Source of the DNA: an uncultured bacterium
Lineage (GTDB): Bacteria > Bacillota > Clostridia > Peptostreptococcales > Anaerovoracaceae
DNA: 60,485 nucleotides
NCBI GenBank assembly: GCA_905214195.1
Contig: CAJMLH010000007.1
Span: forward strand, 1 to 60,485
Direction: 5' to 3'
Each line of letters starts with the position of its first letter. Within the stretch, counting starts at the first letter, position 1. A model generated the notes under the pieces. It was not told where the DNA came from, ran no database searches, and saw only the letters and a list, made by a program, of their open reading frames with translations. Made by a program: the position numbers and the translations under genes. Shown here in pieces: positions 17,495-25,065 of this stretch.

Positions 17495-18076
17495 TCATTT
17501 ATATTGATTTGATGAAACGCCATCAGTCCTGAATCTCTCTAATGCTAAGCTTATGTTTCCGCTTATCATACGCTCAAGGTCACCCACTATCCTCTTAGGA
17601 TCCTCTTTCATTCCGTTTTTAACCCATTCAAGCATAAGTCCGATAAAGGCATATTTATAAAAGTCTGCAATAAACTTTTTATCTTCATCCCTTACGGTCA
17701 TTCCCTCTGCTTTCTCCTCAACTATATCAAGCAGCAATCCCTGTACTACTTTATAAAGATAATTTTCTATCTGCTCCCTGCTGACTGAGCGATAAACATT
17801 GAGAATAAACGGCTTATTTTTAAGTACCTCTTCAAACAAGGCAAGAAAGGCTTCCGGCCATGTATCGTAGCTTTTCTTATCTTCTAATATGCGTTTTGCT
17901 TCTTCTTCACATGACCATTCCATCAAATCATAAATATCCTTAAAATGATAATAGAAAGTCATCCTGCTGATTCCGCAGTCTTCTGCAATATCGTTTATAG
18001 TTATCTTATCAAACGGCTTTTTAAGCAAAAGATTTCTAAGAGACGCATCTATAGCCCTTTTAGTTATCTGTGACAT
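17495..18076 (-). CDS. TetR/AcrR-family regulator
   Basis: 193 residues with an N-terminal HTH (FDKITINDIAEDCGISRMTFYYHFKDIYDLMEW, about residues 19-51). The C-terminal part resembles the TetR_C group of DhaS-like regulators. Placement next to oleate hydratase suggests that it senses fatty acids and represses ohyA (inference). It has its own promoter and terminator. Confidence 0.88.
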   Translation of the reverse strand: MSQITKRAIDASLRNLLLKKPFDKITINDIAEDCGISRMTFYYHFKDIYDLMEWSCEEEAKRILEDKKSYDTWPEAFLALFEEVLKNKPFILNVYRSVSREQIENYLYKVVQGLLLDIVEEKAEGMTVRDEDKKFIADFYKYAFIGLMLEWVKNGMKEDPKRIVGDLERMISGNISLALERFRTDGVSSNQYK

Positions 18077-18141
18077 GTTTTCATCAACCCCTTATTTAAA
18101 CAAATCGTCATCACACCGATTGTTAAAATTCTCTTGCACAG

Positions 18142-18170
18142 ATTATAGCACCTTTACGGCCTTTTCACAA
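18142..18170 (-). promoter_or_regulatory. promoter of the TetR regulator gene
   Basis: TTGTGA (18165-18170), 17-bp spacer, TATAAT (18142-18147) on the minus strand, 66 bp upstream of the ATG. Confidence 0.7.
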
Positions 18171-18210
18171 ATGAAGTATTGGTGATGAAACTATAGGCTT
18201 ATATACAAAA

Positions 18211-18236
18211 GCCCCCCGAGATGTGTTCCCGGGGAG
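18211..18236 (-). terminator. terminator of the rplM-rpsI operon
   Basis: A GC-rich stem (CTCCCCGGG on the minus strand pairing with CTCGGGGGG, one mismatch) is followed by CTTTTG. It lies about 35 bp after the rpsI stop. Confidence 0.85.
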
Positions 18237-18270
18237 TTTTGAGTCGTATAAAGTTCCTTGAAAAACAAGA

Positions 18271-18666
18271 TTATCTCTTTGAGAACTGGCTTGCTCTTCT
18301 TGCTTTTTTGAGACCGTATTTCTTTCTTTCTTTCATTCTTGGGTCTCTTGTAAGGAAGCCTGCTGCCTTAAGAGGAGCTCTGTAAGCTTCTTTGTCAGCT
18401 ACGCAGAGAGCTCTTGAGATACCGTGTCTCAGTGCACCTGCCTGACCTGTGAATCCTCCGCCGTATACATTGGCAATTACATCGTATTTGCCCTCACATC
18501 CGGCAACCTCAAAAGGTCTTCTTACTTCTCTTTTAACGATTTCTGTTCCGAAATAGTTATCTAAATCTCTCTTGTTAACAGTAATCTTTCCGGTTCCGGG
18601 AATCAGTCTGACTCTAGCAACCGAACTTTTTCTTCTGCCTGTTCCTTGATATTGAATCTTTGCCAT
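18271..18666 (-). CDS. rpsI: 30S ribosomal protein S9
   Basis: 131 residues, full length. It begins with YQGTGRRKSSVARVRL and ends with KKARRASQFSKR, the C-terminal Arg tail that reaches the P-site tRNA in the 30S subunit. The HGISRALC and FLTRDPRMKERKKYG segments are conserved. It lies 16 bp behind rplM, the universal order. Confidence 0.98.
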   Translation of the reverse strand: MAKIQYQGTGRRKSSVARVRLIPGTGKITVNKRDLDNYFGTEIVKREVRRPFEVAGCEGKYDVIANVYGGGFTGQAGALRHGISRALCVADKEAYRAPLKAAGFLTRDPRMKERKKYGLKKARRASQFSKR

Positions 18667-18682
18667 TGTCTAATCCCCCTTC

Positions 18683-19111
18683 CTAAAAGTTCCAAGTTTC
18701 CGGTTTCTGTGCAGCATGAGCATGTTCAGGACCTGCATAAACCTTTAACTTCTTGAGCATCTGTCTTCCAAGTTTTCCATCAGGAAGCATACCTTTTACA
18801 GCATGTTTGATGATTTCTTCCGGTTTAGCAGCCTGAAGCTTCTCGAAAGTAGTTTCTCTGAGGCCGCCCGGATAACCGGTATGTCTCTTGTAGATTTTTT
18901 CTTTTCTCTTTTTACCTGTTACTTCCACTTTCTCTGCGTTAATAACGATTACATAATCTCCGCAGTCAACATGAGGAGTGTAGGTAGGTTTCTTTTTGCC
19001 TCTTAAGATAGAAGCAACTTCGGAAGCCATTCTTCCGAGTGTTTTGCCTTCTGCGTCTACAACGTACCATTTGCGTTCTACTTCCGCAGGTTTAGCGATA
19101 AATGATTTCAT
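18683..19111 (-). CDS. rplM: 50S ribosomal protein L13
   Basis: 142 residues from the ATG at 19111 (MKSFIAKPAEVERKW), the normal family length; an in-frame codon six residues earlier gives an atypical extension. AAAGGAAAAGGA precedes the chosen start. Conserved parts are DAEGKTLGRMASEVASILRGKKK, GDYVIVINAEKV and the KGMLPDGKLGRQMLKKLKVY region. It is the first gene of the operon, after a ~300-nt leader. Confidence 0.98.
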   Translation of the reverse strand: MKSFIAKPAEVERKWYVVDAEGKTLGRMASEVASILRGKKKPTYTPHVDCGDYVIVINAEKVEVTGKKRKEKIYKRHTGYPGGLRETTFEKLQAAKPEEIIKHAVKGMLPDGKLGRQMLKKLKVYAGPEHAHAAQKPETWNF

Positions 19112-19141
19112 TATCCTTTTCCTTTCCACCTACTCGGTTTG

Positions 19142-19264
19142 AAGCCCTAACCCAATTTGCGAAAGCAAATTGCTGGTAGGTCTCATGTCAAGATTCTCCA
19201 AAATTTATTTTGGCTAAGAATCGACGGCTAAAGCCCTAACCCAATTTGCGAAAGCAAATTGCTG
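19142..19264. repeat. 34-bp direct repeat in the rplM leader
   Basis: Two exact 34-bp copies lie at 19142-19175 and 19231-19264. Each contains an 8-bp hairpin, CAATTTGC-GAAA-GCAAATTG. Between them, 19192-19222 forms another hairpin (GATTCT/AGAATC enclosing CCAAAA/TTTTGG). All lie inside the predicted transcribed leader of rplM-rpsI. Confidence 0.8.
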
Positions 19265-19420
19265 CTCAAACGGTTTCGGTTTTGTCTACTTGGATTCTTT
19301 TTGCTGCGGCTCAAATGCCCTGCAAAAGCGAATCTTTTTCGATATACTAAAACTTTTTAGTTTTGGGGCTTACGGACGGAAACCCATCCTGCACCCATGC
19401 ATGCATAAACATGCTTTTAT

Positions 19421-19449
19421 ATTATATAGTTAAAGCTTTGAAAAATCAA
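19421..19449 (-). promoter_or_regulatory. rplM-rpsI operon promoter
   Basis: TTGATT (19444-19449), 17-bp spacer, TATAAT (19421-19426) on the minus strand. The predicted start near 19413 gives an untranslated leader of about 300 nt. Confidence 0.8.
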
Positions 19450-19463
19450 TAGTTTTTTACCTT

Positions 19464-20804
19464 TTAGGCCTGTTTTTTTACTGTTTTTTCGATTTCCGCA
19501 ACGAGTTCTTCCCTTTCGTTTGAAATTCTTCCCTCAATTACATCATCCAAAAGACGGTCGAGAATTCTTCCCACCTCAGGACCTTGCTTAATTCCGGCTT
19601 CCATAACATCGTTCCCGTCTATTTCCAAATCTTTTACGGAAAAGCACGATTTCTCGCCGATTATCTTTTCATAAATTTCTTTAAGGTGGCTGTAATGTTC
19701 CCTGCGAAAGCTATATTCAGGAGCCTGAGCCATATTGTCAGCAGTTTTCAATTCCAACAATTGACTAAAACCGGCCTCCCCAAGTTTGTTCAAAACTCTT
19801 TTTACAGCTCTTTCTTCAAGCTCAATCTGCCGGTCATGAAACCGCACAAGCATAACAACATTGTTCCTTATATCATTGCCAAACCGCAGCCTTCTCATTA
19901 TATCATCCGTCATGCCGGCGCTTTTTTCAGCATGACCATAAAAATGCCCCGTTCCATTTTCATCTAAAGAAAAGCTTAGAGGCTTTCCTATATCATGAAA
20001 CAATGCCGCAAGTCTTAATGTAACATCTGCCGGAGTTGCCTCAACAGCAGCCGCAGTATGCTCAAGTACATCATAAATATGATGAGGATTTTTCTGTTCA
20101 AATCCCCTCATCGGCAAAAGTTCCGGAATAATTTCGCCTAAAATTTCTATATTTTCCGTCAGAACTCTCCGTACATCCATGCCTGCAACAAGCTTTAACA
20201 GTTCTTCTCCAATCCGCTCTGCACTCACAAGACGCAGTCTTGACCTATTTTTGAAAGCCGCCTTTAGCGTATTATCCTCGATTTCAAATCCTAAAACAGA
20301 GGCAAACCTCAAGGCTCTCAAAATTCTCAAAGAATCCTCCTCAAAACGCCTGTCGGCATTGCCAACACACTTAATAACCTTTCTTTGAATATCCCCTATT
20401 CCATCAAATAGGTCTATCAACCCCTCTTCATGATTAAATGCCATGGCATTGATTGTAAAATCACGCCTTTTCAAGTCCTCTGCAAGGTTTTTGCTGAAAC
20501 TAACCACATCAGGATGCCTGCCGTCAGAATAAGCGCCATCTACTCTGTAAGTAGTTATTTCAAGGCTTTCTCCATCTATAACCACACTGATTGTTCCATG
20601 TTTAATGCCCGTCTCGATTATTTTAAAACCTGCAAAAACTCTCTTCGTTTCTCCCGGCAAGGCGGAGGTTGTGATATCAAAATCACCGGGGCTTCTCCCC
20701 ATAATAATATCCCTTACGCAGCCTCCTACTGCATAAGCTTCAAACCCGGAATCATGAAGAAGTTCAAGAGCCCTGTTTACTTGTTCGGGAAGTTTAATTT
20801 CCAT
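19464..20804 (-). CDS. cca: CCA tRNA nucleotidyltransferase
   Basis: Class II CCA-adding enzyme that completes or repairs tRNA 3' ends without a template. Starting at the ATG at 20804 (GGAGAG upstream) gives 446 residues. The nucleotidyltransferase head has YAVGGCVRDIIMGRSPGDFDITT, with catalytic DFD about residue 44, and RRDFTINAMAF. An HD domain follows (HHIYDVLEHT, LFHDIGKP, about residues 240-310). An ATG 69 bp further upstream adds 23 residues with no homology feel and no good ribosome site. Confidence 0.94.
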   Translation of the reverse strand: MEIKLPEQVNRALELLHDSGFEAYAVGGCVRDIIMGRSPGDFDITTSALPGETKRVFAGFKIIETGIKHGTISVVIDGESLEITTYRVDGAYSDGRHPDVVSFSKNLAEDLKRRDFTINAMAFNHEEGLIDLFDGIGDIQRKVIKCVGNADRRFEEDSLRILRALRFASVLGFEIEDNTLKAAFKNRSRLRLVSAERIGEELLKLVAGMDVRRVLTENIEILGEIIPELLPMRGFEQKNPHHIYDVLEHTAAAVEATPADVTLRLAALFHDIGKPLSFSLDENGTGHFYGHAEKSAGMTDDIMRRLRFGNDIRNNVVMLVRFHDRQIELEERAVKRVLNKLGEAGFSQLLELKTADNMAQAPEYSFRREHYSHLKEIYEKIIGEKSCFSVKDLEIDGNDVMEAGIKQGPEVGRILDRLLDDVIEGRISNEREELVAEIEKTVKKQA

Positions 20805-20962
20805 ATTTAAAAATCTCTCCGTAAATTTAATATGTATGCCATAAATACTCGCCTCAAAATTACAGTTTGGCATATATTTATTTTACCAGATTACCCTTAA
20901 TAATCATATTGCAAATACAAATTTATCTGTATTTTACATATCTTTCCCGAACATCTGAAAAC

Positions 20963-21757
20963 TTAAACCAGCAGCATCCTGTCGCTGACAAATTCTTCTC
21001 CTGATGATGTTTCAAACTTCTTGAGCAAATCCGAAACCTCAAGTTTTCTTTTTTCTTCTCCTGCAACATCATAAATTATTCTTCCGTTCATCATCATTAC
21101 AAGGCGATTTCCGTATTTTATTGCGTCTCTCATGTTATGCGTTACCATTATGGCCGTAAGCCCATGCTCCGCTATGAGTTCTTCTGTCATGGAAAGTACC
21201 TTTGATGCAGTCTTAGGGTCCAAGGCTGCCGTATGCTCATCCAAAAGCAGTATATCGGGTCTTTGAACAGTTGCCATAAGCAGCGTAAGCGCCTGTCTTT
21301 GCCCTCCGGACAGCAGTGAAACCTTGGTTTGCAGCCTATCTTCAAGTCCCAAATCAAAAGGAGCAAGCAACTCTTTATACAAACTTCTTTCTTCCTTTGT
21401 AACTCCCCAGCGAAAAGTCCTTTTCTTACCTCTGCGCATAGCTATCGCAAGGTTTTCCTCTATCCACATATCACCTGCGGTCCCTTTCATAGGGTCTTGA
21501 AAAACTCTGCCGATTCTCTTTGCTCTTATATGTTCAGGCTGATTGGTGACATTTTCTCCGCCTATCTTAATCATACCTCTATCCACGGGGAATGCTCCCG
21601 AAATCATATTAAGCATAGTGGATTTTCCTGCTCCGTTGCCACCGATTACAGTAACAAAATCTCTCTCATTTACGACGAGATTCACGCCCTGCAAAGCAAC
21701 CTTTTCGTTAGCTGTTCCTCTGTTAAAAGTTTTGTGTATGTCTTTCAGCGTCAGCAT
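20963..21757 (-). CDS. ABC transporter ATP-binding protein
   Basis: 264 residues: Walker A GGNGAGKST, signature LLSGGQRQALTLL, Walker B DILLLDEHTAALD, and the switch His in VTHNMRDA. It pairs with the branched-chain-type permease and ABC_sub_bind lipoprotein upstream; systems of this architecture include TrpXYZ-type aromatic amino acid importers. It overlaps the permease gene by 7 bp. Confidence 0.92.
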   Translation of the reverse strand: MLTLKDIHKTFNRGTANEKVALQGVNLVVNERDFVTVIGGNGAGKSTMLNMISGAFPVDRGMIKIGGENVTNQPEHIRAKRIGRVFQDPMKGTAGDMWIEENLAIAMRRGKKRTFRWGVTKEERSLYKELLAPFDLGLEDRLQTKVSLLSGGQRQALTLLMATVQRPDILLLDEHTAALDPKTASKVLSMTEELIAEHGLTAIMVTHNMRDAIKYGNRLVMMMNGRIIYDVAGEEKRKLEVSDLLKKFETSSGEEFVSDRMLLV

Positions 21758-22710
21758 TGCTCTGCCTCCCCGTATCTCTTCAAATTCTCTCTTATCATCT
21801 TCCTGTCGCTTATGCCACCTCTTACTACAGGTACCGAAAGCGCTGCTATCACCAGCACGGCTGTCAATAATTTGAGATTGTTTGGATTGAATCCCAAAAG
21901 CAGCACTACCGAGATTATAACTCTGTATATTATGCTTCCGAAGAAAACGGAAGCCAATCTCACTTTAAACGAACACTTTGTTCCGAAAATCACTTCGCCT
22001 ATAATTATGGATGCAAGTCCTATAACGATAGTTCCTGTTCCCATTCCCACATCGCCGTATCTCTGTATCTGAGCAACCAATGCTCCTGACAGTGCAACAA
22101 ATCCGTTTGCAATTATTATCCCCGTTATTTTAACAGTATCGGTATTGCCACCCTGTGCTTTTACCATTGCCTCATTTATACCCGTCGCTCTTATCATACA
22201 TCCCTTTTCTGTCCCGAAAAACCAATATAACCCTGCTACTATTATCACCGCCAAAACAATGCCGCTCACTACATTGACGGTTTTGCCATCTGCCCGAAAT
22301 ACCGCTATTATCCCGTCGAAAATCGTATCAACCTTGTTTTCTCCGAATTGAGTCATTCCAATATTAGACTTTCCTCCCATTATCATCAGGTTTATGGAAT
22401 AGAGGGACAGCATGGTCAGGATACCTGCCAAAATCGCCGGTATTTTAAGCTTTGTATGCAAAATCCCCGTAACGGCTCCGGCAGCTAACCCGCATGCAAC
22501 GGCTACAAGACCGGCAAGCCATGGATTCCACCCTGCCGCAACAGTTGATGCAACAACACATCCGCCCAAAGCAAAAGAACCGTCTACTGTCATATCTGCT
22601 ATATCTAAAATTTTAAAAGTTATATAAACTCCGATTGCCATAATACCCCACACGAGACCAAGGGATACTGCATCCGGAAGATTCTTCAAAATACTCAGCA
22701 AAAAATCCAT
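21751..22710 (-). CDS. ABC transporter permease (BPD_transp_2 family)
   Basis: About 319 residues and nine membrane helices, from the ATG at 22710, which has AAGGAG upstream and opens with MDFLLSILKNLPDAV. An ORF start 19 codons earlier is unlikely. The sequence DMTVDGSFALGG near residue 40 and GFVALSGALVAQIQRYGDVGMG are typical of permeases in this substrate-binding family. Confidence 0.9.
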   Translation of the reverse strand: MDFLLSILKNLPDAVSLGLVWGIMAIGVYITFKILDIADMTVDGSFALGGCVVASTVAAGWNPWLAGLVAVACGLAAGAVTGILHTKLKIPAILAGILTMLSLYSINLMIMGGKSNIGMTQFGENKVDTIFDGIIAVFRADGKTVNVVSGIVLAVIIVAGLYWFFGTEKGCMIRATGINEAMVKAQGGNTDTVKITGIIIANGFVALSGALVAQIQRYGDVGMGTGTIVIGLASIIIGEVIFGTKCSFKVRLASVFFGSIIYRVIISVVLLLGFNPNNLKLLTAVLVIAALSVPVVRGGISDRKMIRENLKRYGEAEQC

Positions 22711-22790
22711 ATTGCAAACTTCTCCTTTTAGTCCTGAACGGCTGTCAAACCGGTGAATGTCAACCATAGCCTGTCAGCCGTTTCACATAA

Positions 22791-23771
22791 TTATTCGTAA
22801 ATTTCAGCATTTTCCATAATTTCATCCGGAACAGTTATGCCAAGCTGCTCCGCAATAGCCTTATTCACTGCATATTTCAAAGTTTCTTTAGACATATATT
22901 TAATAGACATCTTTGTAATGTCTTCACCATCTTTGAGAATCTTAACTGCCTGTTTTGCAGTTTCCTTTCCCAAGTCGTAATAGTCCAGTGAAATTGTCGC
23001 CAGACCGCCGTTTTCAACAGGTCCGGCTTCTCCGCATATAACAGGTATACCCTCATTGGTCGCCACCATGGAAACAGTCTCCATTCCGGCAGCAATAGTG
23101 TTGTCCGTAGGGACATATATGGCGTCAACCTTGCCGCCGAGAGATGCCACCATCTGCTGTATCTCATTTGATGATGAAACCGATGCTTCGATTACTTCGA
23201 GAGAATTTGCAGCCGCTGCTTCTTTCGCAAGCTGTAGCTGTATCTGAGAATTCGATTCGGTACTGCAATACAAAACAGCTATTTTTTCGGCATCAGGTAC
23301 TATTTGTTTAATCAAAGCTATCTGCTCTGCCACAGGAGTAAGGTCTGATGTACCCGAAACATTTCTTCCGGGTTCTTCATTGCTCTCCACAAGCCCGGAG
23401 GCTGCCGGGTCTGTTACAGCCGACACTAAAATCGGAATTTCATCCGTTTTGCTTGCAGCTGCCTGTGCCGCAGGCGTTGCTATCGCAAATATCAAATCCT
23501 TATTGTCATTAACCATCCCCTCTGCAATGGTAAGGCAGTTGGCCTGTTCATTGGATGCAAGCTGATAATCTATTTCAATATTCTCACCATCAACATAGCC
23601 GAGCTCTTCAAGTCCATCTACAAACCCCTCATATGCTCTGTCCAAAGCATCGTGCTTCACAAGCTGAATTATTCCTATCTTGAGCTTGTCATCGGAGCCG
23701 GTCTTGCTACCACATGCGGTCAATCCAATTATCATTATCAATGTCATCATTACAGCAATAATCTTTTTCAT
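22791..23771 (-). CDS. ABC transporter substrate-binding lipoprotein
   Basis: 326 residues with a signal peptide ending in the lipobox IGLTAC (Cys at about 20). It belongs to the ABC_sub_bind family (KIGIIQLVKHDALDRAYEGFVDGL, GENIEIDYQLA, ATPAAQAAA, VSAVTDPAASGLV), whose characterised members bind tryptophan or tyrosine; the substrate here is not proven. The gene is preceded by an intrinsic terminator only 52 bp upstream, so expression probably depends on read-through. Confidence 0.9.
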   Translation of the reverse strand: MKKIIAVMMTLIMIIGLTACGSKTGSDDKLKIGIIQLVKHDALDRAYEGFVDGLEELGYVDGENIEIDYQLASNEQANCLTIAEGMVNDNKDLIFAIATPAAQAAASKTDEIPILVSAVTDPAASGLVESNEEPGRNVSGTSDLTPVAEQIALIKQIVPDAEKIAVLYCSTESNSQIQLQLAKEAAAANSLEVIEASVSSSNEIQQMVASLGGKVDAIYVPTDNTIAAGMETVSMVATNEGIPVICGEAGPVENGGLATISLDYYDLGKETAKQAVKILKDGEDITKMSIKYMSKETLKYAVNKAIAEQLGITVPDEIMENAEIYE

Positions 23772-23863
23772 CTTTTTTCCTCCAAAATTATTTTCTCATC
23801 TGACTTTTCGCCTAAACAAAAGACCCGCCTTTCAGCATAGAGCCGACGGCGGGTTTTCAACAT
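23768..23863 (-). CDS. 31-residue ORF reading through the leader terminator
   Basis: ATG at 23863 preceded by AAGGAAAG. It encodes MLKTRRRLYAERRVF... (six Arg in 31 residues), and its TGA overlaps the ATG of the substrate-binding gene as ATGA. Translation would cross the terminator stem at 23823-23854. It could be a regulatory upstream ORF, but an ORF this short can arise by chance. Confidence 0.3.
   Translation of the reverse strand: MLKTRRRLYAERRVFCLGEKSDEKIILEEKR
23823..23854 (-). terminator. intrinsic terminator/attenuator before the ABC operon
   Basis: ACCCGCC and GGCGGGT pair across an 18-nt loop; on the minus strand the stem is followed by CTTTTG. It lies between the small ORF at 23883-23993 and the ABC operon with no second clear promoter between it and the operon. 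Confidence 0.75.
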
Positions 23864-23882
23864 TCTTTCCTTGTCCTCTTTA

Positions 23883-23993
23883 CTATGCATTCTTTAAATT
23901 CTTTGATATGTCAAGACAAGCAGGGCAATAATATGCGATGCTTCTTGCATAACCAAAATATTCTTTTGAATTCATAGCCTTAATACAAGTCAT
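23883..23993 (-). CDS. 36-residue small protein or leader peptide
   Basis: ATG at 23993 with a strong ribosome site (AAGGAGAG, 4 bp away) encodes MTCIKAMNSKEYFGYARSIA then YYCPACLDISKNLKNA. Four Tyr, including a YY pair, and a CxxC (CPAC) stand out. A near-consensus promoter lies just upstream and a terminator 28 bp after the stop. It could be an attenuation leader peptide for the ABC operon or an independent small zinc/redox peptide. No homologue is recognised. Confidence 0.6.
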   Translation of the reverse strand: MTCIKAMNSKEYFGYARSIAYYCPACLDISKNLKNA

Positions 23994-24022
23994 GTTTCTC
24001 TCCTTAGAAATATCGTATCACT

Positions 24023-24051
24023 ATAATACAACGGCTAAAAAGTTGTGTCAA
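24023..24051 (-). promoter_or_regulatory. strong promoter of the small ORF / ABC operon
   Basis: TTGACA (24046-24051), exact 17-bp spacer, TATTAT (24023-24028) on the minus strand; the start of transcription would be about 20 nt before the small ORF. Confidence 0.85.
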
Positions 24052-24119
24052 TATATTTTTCAGAACTTTCAGAAAATTTAATTATTTCTCTTTACTCCAT
24101 AAGCTCAGTAAGATATAAT

Positions 24120-25004
24120 CTACATCCACTTCTTTCTTTTAAATATAATACATTCCGTTATAAGTAATATCGAAGAAATGACAACAACTCCCAAGTAACC
24201 ATATTTCCAACCGGTTTCCGGCATATACTTAAAATTCATTCCGTACCAGCCTGTAATCAGTGTGAGAGGCATGAATATAGTTGTAATTACGGTAAGAAAC
24301 TGCATTACTTTGTTCTGCTTAAGGGTTATACCCGATTGATATATATCATAAAGCTGTGTAGAAAATTCCCTTAACTTCAATATGTCAGATGATAATCTGT
24401 CCGTTCTTGCAGAAAGGAAGCCATACAGTCTTCGAGCTTTATCGTCTATAACATCAGATGGCGAGTCCGACAAGGTCTGAAGCATATCTCCGAGCTGTTC
24501 ATAATATCTGTTTATATTCAAAAGATTTTTCCGCAGCCGCTGCATATAATGTTCAAATACATCAGGTATGATATTTATACCTTCAAGTATTTCCTCTTCT
24601 TTCTCGTTGAGGCTCTGCTCAAAATTATCTATTCTTTCTCCCTCGTTTCTGATAAGCTCATCCATAAACGCAAAAAATACCTGCGCCGTCGTTTCCGTTT
24701 TCATGGCCTTAACAGAAAAAATTTTCTTTAAAATATCATCAGTCCAATTATCTTCCGATATGAAAATAATCCTTTTTTCATCCATAAAAAATCTTCCTGC
24801 CTGTTCGCTGCCCGATACATCAGGCACATTGAGGCTTCCGTGAACAATGTTTTCAAATATTTCCGCTTTACAATGACGAATCTTTTCTGTAAAAGTCAAA
24901 GCATGTATACCTGAATAAAATTCACCGTATTTTTCTGTAAATTCCCGTTCAGTGACTGCCTCTGCATAAGGGAATTCCTTTTTATCATCAATTAAATACC
25001 TCAT
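24120..25004 (-). CDS. CorA-family magnesium transporter
   Basis: 294 residues. The cytoplasmic domain is rich in charged helices (about 1-230). Two C-terminal membrane helices follow (about 235-290), with the pore motif YGMNFKYMPE between them; GMN is the selectivity signature of CorA Mg2+/Co2+ channels, which work as pentamers. The gene stands alone between the ABC leader and tyrS. Confidence 0.9.
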   Translation of the reverse strand: MRYLIDDKKEFPYAEAVTEREFTEKYGEFYSGIHALTFTEKIRHCKAEIFENIVHGSLNVPDVSGSEQAGRFFMDEKRIIFISEDNWTDDILKKIFSVKAMKTETTAQVFFAFMDELIRNEGERIDNFEQSLNEKEEEILEGINIIPDVFEHYMQRLRKNLLNINRYYEQLGDMLQTLSDSPSDVIDDKARRLYGFLSARTDRLSSDILKLREFSTQLYDIYQSGITLKQNKVMQFLTVITTIFMPLTLITGWYGMNFKYMPETGWKYGYLGVVVISSILLITECIIFKRKKWM

Positions 25005-25031
25005 AAAACCCTCCTAATGTGACTCAATTAC

Positions 25032-25061
25032 AAAACCCCACAGTCACTGCTGCGGGGCTTT
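25032..25061 (-). terminator. terminator of the prfA-tyrS operon
   Basis: A GC-rich stem around CCCC/GGGG (25036-25039 with 25054-25057), extended by A-T and G-U pairs, is followed by TTTTG on the minus strand directly after the tyrS stop. Confidence 0.85.
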
Positions 25062-25065
25062 TCAT

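Noticed and set aside
19142..19264. CRISPR array from repeated 34-bp units
   Set aside because: Only two repeats with a 55-nt structured spacer, no cas genes, and a location inside a ribosomal leader.
23772..24119. T-box riboswitch in front of the aromatic-type ABC operon
   Set aside because: The conserved T-box sequence (AGGGTGGNACCGCG) is absent on the minus strand; only the small ORFs and a terminator are seen.
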